Shown here piece by piece: positions 1 through 7,182 of a DNA stretch of 11,069 nucleotides. Made by a program: the position numbers and the translations under genes. The notes beneath the pieces are model-generated. The model worked only from the letters and a program-made list of their open reading frames with translations, made no database searches and was not told where the DNA came from. The stretch's first letter is position 1; every line of letters starts with the position of its first letter. Where the stretch lies: the NCBI GenBank assembly GCA_027001525.1, contig JALTMR010000436.1, forward strand, positions 205 through 11,273, in the 5' to 3' direction. Source of the stretch: Gammaproteobacteria bacterium. GTDB lineage: Bacteria > Pseudomonadota > Gammaproteobacteria > Tenderiales > Tenderiaceae.

Positions 1-1254
1 ACGACAGGGGATGGCGATTATGTTGCCGCAGCAGATACGCTGAATTTTGCTCCCGGGGAAACTTCGCAAACCATCAACGTGGCTGTGCAGGGTGATACGG
101 ATGTAGAGAGCAATGAGATTTTCCTGATCAACCTTGCCAACGCTGCGAATGCGACGCTGCTCGAGAGTCAGGCGATGGGTACGATTGTTAATGATGATAC
201 TGCCCCGGTTGTGCCCCAAATCAGCATTGCCGATGTCAGCGTGACAGAAGGGGACAGTGGCACCGTGAATGCGACCTTTACGGTGACGCTATCCGAGGCG
301 ACCACGGTTGCAGTCAGTGTCAACTACGCCACCGCTGATGACAGTGCAACGACAGGGGATGGCGATTACGTTGCGGCGGCGGGTACGTTGAACTTTGCCC
401 CCGGGGTGATTTCGCAAACGATTAGTGTGGTTGTGCAGGGTGATACTAATGTTGAAGAAAATGAGTCCTTTTTTATCAATCTGGCTAACCCCGTGAACGC
501 CACCCTGGTCGATGGTCAGGGGGTGGGCACCATTCTTAACGATGATACCGTGGCCCCGGTTGTGCCCCAAATCAGCATTGCCGATGCCAGCGTGACAGAG
601 GGAGACAGTGGCACCGTGAATGCGATCTTTACGGTGACGCTATCCGAGGCGACCACGGTTGCAGTCAGTGTCGGTTACGCCACCGCCGATGACAGCGCAA
701 CGACAGGGGGTGGCGATTATGTTGCTGTGGCAGATACGTTGAACTTCGCTCCCGGGGTAACTTCGCAAATCATCAGCGTGAGTGTTTACGGTGACACCAA
801 TGTTGAAGAAGATGAGTCCTTTTTTGTCAATCTGACTAACCCCGTGAATGCCACTCTGGCCGATGGTCAGGGGGCGGGTACGATTCTTAACGATGACGCC
901 GCCCCGGTTGTTCCCCAGATCAGCATTGCTGATGTCAGTGTGGTTGAAGGAAACAGTGGCACCGTGAATGCGATCTTTACGGTGACGCTATCCGAGGCGA
1001 CCACCGTCGCAGTCAGTGTCGGTTATGCCACCGCCGATGACAGTGCAACGACAGGGGATGGCGATTACGTTGCTGCGGCGGGTACGTTGAACTTTGCCCC
1101 CGGGGTGATTTCGCAAACGATTAGTGTGGTTGTGCGGGGTGACTTGGCGACGGAGGGGACGGAGTCTTTCTTTGTTAACTTGATCGATCCCGTTGCTGCC
1201 ACTGTGGCCGATTCAACCGCAGTGGGTTCCATTGTGAATGATGATGGTATTGAG
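1..1254 (+). repeat. Tandem Calx-beta coding repeats (about 350-bp unit)
   Basis: Three complete units start at the codon pair for VVPQ at 208, 559 and 907 (spacing 351 and 348 bp, 117 and 116 residues), after a partial unit at 1-207. Each unit carries the Calx-beta pattern of a VxEGxSG strand, a YATADDSAT loop, a DY(V)A(A)xxTLNFAPG core and a final NDD. The units are very similar at the DNA level, pointing to recent duplication or conversion. The last unit diverges in its second half before the dehydrogenase domain. In other proteins these domains are extracellular, Ca-binding and act as stalks or adhesion modules. Confidence 0.9.
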
Positions 1255-3372
1255 TTTGGTCTAACGGCTCGGCCCGATAACCCAACCTGTATTGCCTCCT
1301 CAAGGCCGCAGACCTCCAGCAATATTCAGCTGGAGAGCTTTACTGATCCCGATCTTACTTTCAGCTTACCTATCACCATGCGCCAACCTCCAGGCGATGA
1401 TTCTCGTTGGTTTATTGCGTTAAAAGGGGGGCAGATACGCTCTTTCGAGAATGTGGTGGGCGTGGCCACGGATGCCCTGGTGCTGGATATCAGCAGCCGC
1501 GTCGACTCCGGGCCGACCGAGGCCGGTTTATTGGGTATGGCATTTGATCCCGATTTTCAAACCAATGGCCATGTTTATGTCTCCTATACCGCACCGGGTT
1601 TGACATCCACTATCTCCCGTTTCACCAGCACGGACGGTGGACAAACCCTTGACCCGGATTCTGAGGCGGTCCTCCTGACCCTTCGCCAGCCAGGCATAAA
1701 TCACAATGGTGGCAGTATTCAGTTTGGCCCTGGCCCCGGGACAGGCAAGTACTTGTACATCGTTTTTGGTGATGGAGGGGGGGCCGGTGATCCAGACGGC
1801 AATGGCCAGAACGTCAATACGTTATTGGGTTCCATGTTGCGTATCGATGTGGATGTGAACGCCACTGATTGGGCCAATGGTACGCGTTACTACATTCCCA
1901 GTGACAATCCTTTCGCCTCAAGTACCGGTTGCGATTCGGGCAACGGCTGTCCGGAAATTTTTGCCTGGGGCTTGCGTAATGCCTGGTCCTGGAGTTTTGA
2001 CCGGGAGACGAATGTGCTTTGGGCCGGCGACGTGGGCCAGCGGGACTGGGAGGAGATCAACCGGGTGGAGCTGGGGGGCAACTACGGCTGGGTTATTCGT
2101 GAGGGGGCTCACTGCTACGGTGGCGGGACAAGTTGCGAGACGGCAGGGCTGATCGACCCGGTTGTTGAGTATCCGCGCAGCGGAGGCAACTGCTCTGTGA
2201 CGGGGGGCTATGTGTATCGCGGCTCCACCATTTTAGGGTTGCAGGGTCAATATCTCTTCAGTGACTTTTGTAGTGGCAGAGTCTGGTCGTTTGATGTGAA
2301 TGATCCCAATCCCGTGCAGGATGAGATTCTGGCGGCAACGCCATACAGCATTGCCGGGTTTGCCGAGGGCAATGATGGAGAGCTTTTCCTGATCAATTAT
2401 GGTCCGAACGGAACGATACAGCGGGTTGTCCCGGCGGGCGGTGTGCCAGCGAATCCGTTTCCCAATAAGCTGTCTGAGACGGGCTGCGTGGATCCGGCTG
2501 ACCCGACACAGGTGGTGGATGCCCTTATTCCATACACGATCAATGCCCCTTTCTGGACGGATGGGGTTGAGAAGTCCCGCTATCTCTCGATTCCGAATAA
2601 TACGAATATTCAGATCAACAGCTTGAACGACTGGGTCTTTCCTGTGGGTTCCGTGCTGTTCAAACATTTTCGTATCAATGGGGCATTGATTGAGACCCGC
2701 TTGCTTGTGCGCCATGACGATGGTGCCTGGGGGGGGTACTCCTACGAATGGAATGACGCAGGGACTGATGCCACCTTCGTTTTTAACGAAAAAGAGAAGG
2801 TGATTGACGGCCAGCGTTGGCAGTACCCCTCTCCGGGTCAGTGTGTGGCTTGTCACACCGAGGTGGGTGGTGGACCTCTGGGGCCAGAGACGGCTCAGAT
2901 GAACCGGGATTTTTACTATCCGAGCACGGGGGTTAGCGCAAATCAGCTCCAGACCTATGACCACATTGGCCTGTTTGATCCCCCGCTGACGGTCAGTCCG
3001 GCCAGTCTGCCCGCGCTGGTGGATACGACCGATACCACTGCCGATCTTCATGCGAGGGCCAGGGCTTATCTCCATACCAACTGCGCCCAGTGTCATCAGC
3101 CCTATGGGCCGACGCCGGCTAATATGGATCTGCGCTACACCACTGCCGACGCCGATATGAATATCTGTAACGTGGCACCGACGGGAGAGACGCTGGGCAT
3201 TGCTGATGTTCGGCTGGTGGCACCGGGCGACCCCGATCGTTCCATGCTGCTGGAGCGGATGACGCGCCGTGATACCTATGGCATGCCGCCGCTGGGCAGT
3301 TTTATTGCCGACACGGAGGGTGCTGCATTGCTAAGGTCCTGGATTACTGCGATGGGGAGCACATGCCCCTAA
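1..3372 (+). CDS. Calx-beta / PQQ-type sugar dehydrogenase / diheme cytochrome c fusion (5' partial)
   Basis: The frame is open from base 1 to the TAA at 3370-3372 (1123 residues visible), so the true start and any signal peptide lie upstream. Domains in order, numbered from the first visible codon: one partial and three complete Calx-beta repeats (1-418); a glucose/sorbosone dehydrogenase-like beta-propeller (about 446-810); and a C-terminal module like the SO2930/HNE_0200-type diheme cytochromes (about 811-1123). The propeller shows AGLLGMAFDPDF, NHNGG (His568, matching the catalytic His of soluble PQQ glucose dehydrogenase), AWGLRN (Arg659, matching the PQQ-binding Arg), GDVGQRDWEEIN and GGNYGW. 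Several cysteines suggest disulfides and an exported protein. Heme sites are CVACH (948-952) and CAQCH (1028-1032); Met1095 in GMPPLG is a possible axial ligand. Inferred role: PQQ-dependent oxidation of a sugar or alcohol outside the inner membrane, with electrons passed to the attached hemes. The substrate is unknown. Domain calls are firm; activity is inferred. Confidence 0.9.
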   Translation, partial: TTGDGDYVAAADTLNFAPGETSQTINVAVQGDTDVESNEIFLINLANAANATLLESQAMGTIVNDDTAPVVPQISIADVSVTEGDSGTVNATFTVTLSEATTVAVSVNYATADDSATTGDGDYVAAAGTLNFAPGVISQTISVVVQGDTNVEENESFFINLANPVNATLVDGQGVGTILNDDTVAPVVPQISIADASVTEGDSGTVNAIFTVTLSEATTVAVSVGYATADDSATTGGGDYVAVADTLNFAPGVTSQIISVSVYGDTNVEEDESFFVNLTNPVNATLADGQGAGTILNDDAAPVVPQISIADVSVVEGNSGTVNAIFTVTLSEATTVAVSVGYATADDSATTGDGDYVAAAGTLNFAPGVISQTISVVVRGDLATEGTESFFVNLIDPVAATVADSTAVGSIVNDDGIEFGLTARPDNPTCIASSRPQTSSNIQLESFTDPDLTFSLPITMRQPPGDDSRWFIALKGGQIRSFENVVGVATDALVLDISSRVDSGPTEAGLLGMAFDPDFQTNGHVYVSYTAPGLTSTISRFTSTDGGQTLDPDSEAVLLTLRQPGINHNGGSIQFGPGPGTGKYLYIVFGDGGGAGDPDGNGQNVNTLLGSMLRIDVDVNATDWANGTRYYIPSDNPFASSTGCDSGNGCPEIFAWGLRNAWSWSFDRETNVLWAGDVGQRDWEEINRVELGGNYGWVIREGAHCYGGGTSCETAGLIDPVVEYPRSGGNCSVTGGYVYRGSTILGLQGQYLFSDFCSGRVWSFDVNDPNPVQDEILAATPYSIAGFAEGNDGELFLINYGPNGTIQRVVPAGGVPANPFPNKLSETGCVDPADPTQVVDALIPYTINAPFWTDGVEKSRYLSIPNNTNIQINSLNDWVFPVGSVLFKHFRINGALIETRLLVRHDDGAWGGYSYEWNDAGTDATFVFNEKEKVIDGQRWQYPSPGQCVACHTEVGGGPLGPETAQMNRDFYYPSTGVSANQLQTYDHIGLFDPPLTVSPASLPALVDTTDTTADLHARARAYLHTNCAQCHQPYGPTPANMDLRYTTADADMNICNVAPTGETLGIADVRLVAPGDPDRSMLLERMTRRDTYGMPPLGSFIADTEGAALLRSWITAMGSTCP

Positions 3373-3395
3373 TTTGCTGCCGGGCGCAGTGCGGT

Positions 3396-4082
3396 TTAGT
3401 CCTCCTGGCAGCGAACGGTGTCGAGATAATCTCCCAGGCTGCGGCCGGGGAGGATACGGAACGTGACGGTAAGCACCTCGATCCCGTTCATGCGGTCGAG
3501 CCGAAAGTGGCGAAATTGATCTCGTAGCTCACACCACGCGACCAGCGTCCAGCTGCGACCCCAGTAGAAGAGACCGAGGGGATGGACGGTGCGGCGCGAG
3601 TGCTGGCCATCTTCGCGGGCGTAGTTGAAGGTCACTTTTTGCTGCTGTGTGGTGGCGTTGCGAAGTAGGGCTAGGTGGGTTTTGGTTTTGCTGTTGATAT
3701 TGAAATCGGGCACTAGCAGCTCTTGTCGTTCCAGCTCCGGTTTGAGCCGATCAGGCACGCTGTTTTCTATCTTGCGTATTGCCTGGTGGGCGGCCTGGGC
3801 GAGCCCTTTATCTGTCCATGCCTGCACCATTCGAGCGCCCAGCATGAGGGCGGCCAACTCCTCTTCGGTAAACATCAATGGTGGAAGCTGAAATCCTTTC
3901 ATCAGGCGATAGCCTGTGCCGGTCTCCGCCTCGATGGGAACACCCGACAGTGATAGATCCTGAATGTCGCGGTAGATCGTGCGCTCGGAGACCTCCAGCG
4001 CCTCGGCCAGATCGCGGGCCGTGGTGATTTTATGGTGGCTCAATAGGCCAACGATCTGGAACAATCTGTCAGCGCGGCGCAT
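3396..4082 (-). CDS. YafY-type HTH / WYL-domain transcriptional regulator
   Basis: This 228-residue protein has an N-terminal winged HTH (about 1-60), with the recognition region VSERTIYRDIQDLSLSGVPI followed by the wing ETGTGYRL. A C-terminal WYL domain (about 135-215) contains HPLGLFYWGRSWTLVAWCE and FRHFRLDRM. Both parts are typical of the YafY/DeoR-like WYL regulators, and the length is normal for the family. WYL domains are thought to sense a small ligand or nucleic acid; the ligand here is unknown. Its ATG directly follows the TAA of the upstream DUF2461 gene (TAAATG), and no clear Shine-Dalgarno site is seen, so translation is probably coupled. It is the last gene of the minus-strand group and may regulate that group, which is inference. 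Its stop is only 23 bp from the stop of the convergent dehydrogenase gene. Confidence 0.88.
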   Translation of the reverse strand: MRRADRLFQIVGLLSHHKITTARDLAEALEVSERTIYRDIQDLSLSGVPIEAETGTGYRLMKGFQLPPLMFTEEELAALMLGARMVQAWTDKGLAQAAHQAIRKIENSVPDRLKPELERQELLVPDFNINSKTKTHLALLRNATTQQQKVTFNYAREDGQHSRRTVHPLGLFYWGRSWTLVAWCELRDQFRHFRLDRMNGIEVLTVTFRILPGRSLGDYLDTVRCQED

Positions 4083-4769
4083 TTAAAAGCGTAATTCCAG
4101 CGCGTGGCAGAGAAAACGCATCAGGGGAGTGGCCTGAGCAAAGTGGTTGGCGACCAGGGGAAGCAGCGTTGGTGAGGTTATGTCGCTCTCTTCGATGGGG
4201 GCGATAGCAATGAAATCTTTTCGTCTCAAGTCGGCAATTAACGGGTGATTTTTATCGTAGCCGCGTGGGTAGGTTTTGAGCGCGTCACCCGATAGGGTAA
4301 ATGTTTTTCGAAATTTCTCATCATCTTGCGACGTGATCCAGCGGTCGCTTTTCTCAATAATGGCATCACGAATCTTGCCTAGGGTTTTGGCATCGGGCCG
4401 CCATATACCCGCACCGATAAAACACTCCCCTTTTTCGATATGCAGATAGAAGCTGGGAGCGTGAATATCCTTGCCCTGTTCATGACGAAACTGAATGCCG
4501 ATGTTGGTTTTGTAAGGGCGTTTGTCGTTGCCAAAGCGCACATCCCGGTTGACCCGTATCAGTGAACCGCCCACTTTTCTGGGTAACGCAAAAAAGTGGG
4601 GCGAGATCATGGCCAGGTCACTGGCCATGTCGCGGATGAAATTCAGTGCGGGCTGGCGAACGGTCTCTTCATAACGGGGTTTGTTTTCCAGAAACCAGTC
4701 ACGGCGGTTATTGGCTGACAGTGCAGCGAGGAAATCAAACGTCTGTGATGTGAAGTAACGGTTCGCCAT
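4083..4769 (-). CDS. DUF2461 family protein
   Basis: The 228-residue product matches the DUF2461/TIGR02453 pattern: an N-terminal YFTSQTFDFLAALSANNRRDWF segment typical of the family, the conserved block RVNRDVRFGNDKRPYKTNI (72-90), then a YLHIE strand and GAGIWRPD (119-126). There is no signal peptide or membrane segment, so it should be cytoplasmic. The biochemical function of the family is not established to my knowledge, and none is assigned here. The gene starts 5 bp after the VOC gene stop (TAG followed at once by TAA in the spacer) and runs directly into the WYL regulator. No strong ribosome site precedes its ATG, so it probably depends on coupling to the VOC gene. The length is normal and the frame intact. 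Confidence 0.85.
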   Translation of the reverse strand: MANRYFTSQTFDFLAALSANNRRDWFLENKPRYEETVRQPALNFIRDMASDLAMISPHFFALPRKVGGSLIRVNRDVRFGNDKRPYKTNIGIQFRHEQGKDIHAPSFYLHIEKGECFIGAGIWRPDAKTLGKIRDAIIEKSDRWITSQDDEKFRKTFTLSGDALKTYPRGYDKNHPLIADLRRKDFIAIAPIEESDITSPTLLPLVANHFAQATPLMRFLCHALELRF

Positions 4770-4774
4770 CGTTA

Positions 4775-5167
4775 CTACGTTTGTTTGAAGTAGGTAATTA
4801 ACATCAGCATCGCTCCCTGTGGGTCTTTGATGATGGTAAAGCGGCCGACATCGGGGATGTCCTGTGGCGGTGCCAGTACCTTGCCGCCTAGCCTCTCTAC
4901 TTGTGCCGGCATGGCATCGACATCGTCGACGGTAACGTAGCCACCCCAGCTGGGGGGCATGCCTTGCATCTCGGCCGGTGTGGTCATGATGCCGGCGATC
5001 TCTCTGTCACCCGCCTTGACCATGGTGTAGTTGCCACAGCTGCTTTCCATGTCGGTTAACGTCCACCCCAGCAGTTCACCATAAAAGGCTTTTGCACCGG
5101 CCACGTCGCTGGTCATCAACTCATTCCAGCTGAAAACGCCATGCTGTCTCATCGCTTCTGTAATCAT
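4775..5167 (-). CDS. VOC superfamily (glyoxalase/bleomycin-resistance fold) protein
   Basis: The 130-residue protein has two vicinal-oxygen-chelate half-modules. The first opens with HGVFSWNELMTSDVAGAKAFYGELLGW; the second has GYVTVDDVDAMPAQVERLGGKV and ends IIKDPQGAMLMLIT. This resembles the COG3324 type of small VOC proteins. Known members bind a metal and act on small electrophiles, aromatic substrates or antibiotics; the substrate cannot be predicted. The chosen start is the ATG at 5165-5167, because AGGGAG (5174-5179, minus strand) lies 6 nt upstream. The in-frame TTG at 5171-5173 abuts that site and is an unlikely start. It lies 72 bp downstream of the ABM-like gene on the same strand and heads the tightly packed trio with the DUF2461 and WYL genes. 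Confidence 0.88.
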   Translation of the reverse strand: MITEAMRQHGVFSWNELMTSDVAGAKAFYGELLGWTLTDMESSCGNYTMVKAGDREIAGIMTTPAEMQGMPPSWGGYVTVDDVDAMPAQVERLGGKVLAPPQDIPDVGRFTIIKDPQGAMLMLITYFKQT

Positions 5168-5173
5168 GTTCAA

Positions 5174-5179
5174 CTCCCT
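5174..5179 (-). promoter_or_regulatory. Ribosome binding site fixing the VOC start
   Basis: AGGGAG on the minus strand sits 6 nt before the ATG at 5167. It is directly adjacent to the alternative TTG codon at 5173, which rules that codon out on spacing. Confidence 0.75.
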
Positions 5180-5215
5180 GTTTGACGATTGAGCTGTGAC
5201 TATAGCGGGGGGCTA

Positions 5216-5233
5216 CTGACAGCATGGTGTCAG
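5216..5233. repeat. Short inverted repeat between ABM-like and VOC genes
   Basis: CTGACA and TGTCAG form a perfect 6-bp inverted repeat around a 6-nt spacer, just after the ABM-like stop codon. There is no T-run on the minus strand, so it is not a convincing terminator. It could be a weak hairpin or an operator for the VOC trio. No good promoter is recognisable beside it. Confidence 0.35.
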
Positions 5234-5239
5234 GAGGGG

Positions 5240-5545
5240 TTAAACCACCGATTCGAAACCTTCGAACTGTGGCGGGCCAAGGTAGATGTCCTGGGTTTTT
5301 CCGCCCGCTCCGGCATGGGCTCTGCGGAACTGTTCCGACTCCGTCCAGTTAACGAAATCCTGCTTTGAATTCCAGGTGGTGTGTGAAGCGAACAGGGTGT
5401 AGTCATCATTGCTCTCACTTTGAGTGAGGTGAAATTCGATAAACCCGGGCACGCTATCGAGATGGGATTCCCGATTCTTCCAGATGTTGATAAAGGTCTG
5501 CTCACAGCCGGGTTTTATTTTGAAACGATTCATTGCGATGTACAT
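5240..5545 (-). CDS. Antibiotic biosynthesis monooxygenase-fold protein, IsdG-like
   Basis: The 101-residue protein is a single dimeric-ferredoxin-fold ABM domain, opening MYIAMNRFKIKPG, with a central VPGFIEFHL strand and YTLFASHTTW. Asn6, Trp67 and His77 fall at the spacing of the Asn/Trp/His catalytic triad of the IsdG/IsdI heme-degrading monooxygenases. Heme degradation is therefore possible, but other ABM proteins oxidise quinols or polyketides, so this is inference. There is no signal peptide, so it is cytoplasmic. The start is well supported: AAGGAG lies 7 nt before the ATG at 5543-5545. The gene is divergent from the DegQ-like protease gene across a 254-bp region and probably heads the minus-strand group, possibly with its own promoter. 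No heme-uptake genes are visible in the window. Confidence 0.85.
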   Translation of the reverse strand: MYIAMNRFKIKPGCEQTFINIWKNRESHLDSVPGFIEFHLTQSESNDDYTLFASHTTWNSKQDFVNWTESEQFRRAHAGAGGKTQDIYLGPPQFEGFESVV

Positions 5546-5654
5546 GGTCGTGCTCCTTCTTGATGCTTTTGGAAAAAATGTAGCCTCACTTTGTCGCCAC
5601 CTAAATAGTGAGTGGATCGGTAAGGTATACAGCGATCAATGCAGTAAATCTACC

Positions 5655-5668
5655 CCCTTGTGAAAGGG
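5655..5668 (+). other. Small RNA hairpin with GNRA-type loop
   Basis: CCCTT at 5655-5659 pairs with AAGGG at 5664-5668 across a GTGA tetraloop, which fits the stable GNRA class. It lies 9 nt upstream of the larger hairpin and could be part of the same folded transcript. No known riboswitch pattern was recognised. Confidence 0.4.
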
Positions 5669-5676
5669 CGCTTTTG

Positions 5677-5724
5677 AAATCCCTCGGTGTGAATGGTGGG
5701 GCTTGCCACCGGCAGGGATTTTTT
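5677..5724 (+). terminator. Terminator-like hairpin upstream of the protease gene
   Basis: Bases 5677-5689 (AAATCCCTCGGTG) pair with 5707-5721 to give 13 base pairs interrupted only by a 2-nt bulge (5712-5713), closing a 17-nt loop. Six T follow or overlap the stem end (5719-5724). This is the form of a rho-independent terminator reading on the plus strand, 76 bp before the protease ATG. There is no annotated plus-strand gene immediately upstream, since the ABM-like gene points the other way. It may end a short RNA, act as an attenuator, or insulate the protease gene. Confidence 0.5.
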
Positions 5725-5745
5725 GCTGATATCGGTGTCTATAAG
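5719..5745 (+). promoter_or_regulatory. Possible promoter of the protease gene
   Basis: TATAAG at 5740-5745 matches five of six bases of the sigma-70 -10 consensus and lies 55 bp before the protease ATG. The only candidate -35 is the T-rich stretch at 5719-5724, which is poor and at 15-bp spacing. No clear sigma-E-type promoter was found by eye. If real, transcription would begin just downstream of the terminator-like hairpin. Confidence 0.2.
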
Positions 5746-5799
5746 GCGAGCGTGTTTGCCACGCCGTTGCATGATTGCCCATTAAGAAGGAGAAGAGAG

Positions 5800-7182
5800 A
5801 TGGAGAGAACGCGGCAGAAAATTCCATTTGTGGCGCTGGGTGTTTTTCTGTTGGCCTGGATGCAGGCAGCGTCAGCGGCGTTGCCGCTGATGATGGATGG
5901 TGATGGTCGCCCCACACTGGCGCCAATGCTCAAAGAGGTGACGCCGGCGGTGGTGAATATCTCCACCAAATCCCACGTAAAGATGCAGCAGAATCCGCTC
6001 TTCAACGACCCGTTTTTCCGCCGCTTTTTCAATCTGCCCGACCGGCCCCAACAGCAGGAACACCAGCGTCAGGCGCTGGGTTCCGGGGTGATTGTCGATG
6101 CGCAGGAGGGTTACATTCTGACCAATAACCACGTCGTGGAGAATGCCGATGAGATCACCGTTACGCTGCACGACAAGCGCCACTTTGAGGCCAGTGTGGT
6201 GGGGCGTGACCCGGATGCTGACCTGGCGGTGATTCAGGTCAAGGCCAGCGATTTGACGGCGCTGCCGATGGCCGATTCCGATACCGTGCTGGTGGGGGAC
6301 TTTGTGGTGGCCATTGGCAACCCTTTTGGTCTGCAGCAGACGGTGACCTCGGGTATCGTCAGCGCCCTGGGGCGCTCTGGTCTGGGGATTGAAGGGTATG
6401 AGAACTTTATCCAGACCGACGCCTCCATTAACCCCGGCAATTCAGGCGGCGCGTTGGTGGATCTGAATGGCCGGCTGGTGGGCATCAATACCGCCATTTT
6501 TGGTCCCGCCGGCGGTAACGTCGGTATCGGTTTCGCTATTCCCAGCAACATGGCTCGCCATATCATGGCTCAACTCATCGAGTACGGTGAGGTCCGGCGT
6601 GGCCAGCTCGGTATTCTGATTCAGGATGTGACCCCTGAGTTGGCGGATGCGATGGGGATTCACCGTAACAGTGGCGCCGTCATTGCCCAGGTCATGGACG
6701 ACTCAGCGGCCGAAAATGCCGGCCTGAAGGTCGGGGACGTGGTGACGGCAATCGAGGGCAAGCCTGTGCATAGCGCCGCTCAGTTGCGCAACGCGGTGGG
6801 CTTGCTGCGCGTAGGCGAGAAGGTGAAGTTGACCGTATTGCGTAACGGCCAGGAGAGGGCTATTCGCGTTCGTGTTGCCCAGCCCGAACAGCTCAAGGTG
6901 CAGGCGGCGGGCCTGGCGGAGCAGCTTTCCGGGGCGGTGCTGGGGGCCATCGAAGAGACTCATCCCCTGGCGGGCCGGGTGGAAGGGGTTGAGGTGCTCG
7001 ATGTGGAGCGTGGCAGTCCGGCGGCCAGAGCCGGGTTGCGCAAGGGTGACATTATCGTCACCGTCAATCGCCAGCCAGTGAAGCGTATTGAAGACGTTCG
7101 CCGCGCTGCGGCCAAGGGCAAGCACGGTATTTTGCTCAATATTCGTCGTGGCAATGGTGCGCTGTTTCTGGTGATTCGCTAG
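5800..7182 (+). CDS. degQ: DegQ/MucD-like Do-family periplasmic serine endoprotease
   Basis: The 460-residue protein is a complete Do-family protease that degrades misfolded periplasmic proteins. A Sec signal peptide covers residues 1-26, with hydrophobic core FVALGVFLLAW and likely cleavage after AASA. The trypsin-like domain carries His111 (TNNHVV), Asp141 (DADLAV) and Ser215 (GNSGGA). Two PDZ domains follow, at about 262-360 and 372-460. The length and the C-terminal end are normal for DegQ/MucD. The start is ATG 5800, because AAGGAG (5787-5792) is 7 nt upstream and the signal peptide begins there. The same frame stays open back to a GTG at 5608, but that extension would bury the signal peptide. 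The TAG stop (7180-7182) lies within the end of a palindromic element. Whether it is the DegP, DegQ or MucD ortholog cannot be settled here, so the symbol is approximate. Confidence 0.95.
   Translation: MERTRQKIPFVALGVFLLAWMQAASAALPLMMDGDGRPTLAPMLKEVTPAVVNISTKSHVKMQQNPLFNDPFFRRFFNLPDRPQQQEHQRQALGSGVIVDAQEGYILTNNHVVENADEITVTLHDKRHFEASVVGRDPDADLAVIQVKASDLTALPMADSDTVLVGDFVVAIGNPFGLQQTVTSGIVSALGRSGLGIEGYENFIQTDASINPGNSGGALVDLNGRLVGINTAIFGPAGGNVGIGFAIPSNMARHIMAQLIEYGEVRRGQLGILIQDVTPELADAMGIHRNSGAVIAQVMDDSAAENAGLKVGDVVTAIEGKPVHSAAQLRNAVGLLRVGEKVKLTVLRNGQERAIRVRVAQPEQLKVQAAGLAEQLSGAVLGAIEETHPLAGRVEGVEVLDVERGSPAARAGLRKGDIIVTVNRQPVKRIEDVRRAAAKGKHGILLNIRRGNGALFLVIR

Noticed and set aside
1..1254. CRISPR-like or satellite array
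   Set aside because: The long repeats are in frame, of 348-351 bp, and encode Calx-beta domains; there are no short repeats with unique spacers.
2233..3096. A 287-codon open frame on the minus strand inside the cytochrome module
   Set aside because: The opposite strand encodes clear dehydrogenase and heme-binding motifs; the antisense translation shows no domain, signal or family pattern and is a shadow frame.
3373..3395. Terminator between the convergent dehydrogenase and WYL genes
   Set aside because: Only a 4-bp CTGC/GCAG stem is visible, with no T-run; too weak to call.
5608..5799. In-frame N-terminal extension of the protease from a GTG at 5608
   Set aside because: It would place about 64 residues before a good signal peptide. 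A strong AAGGAG site 7 nt before ATG 5800 fixes the start, and the extension covers the RNA hairpins.
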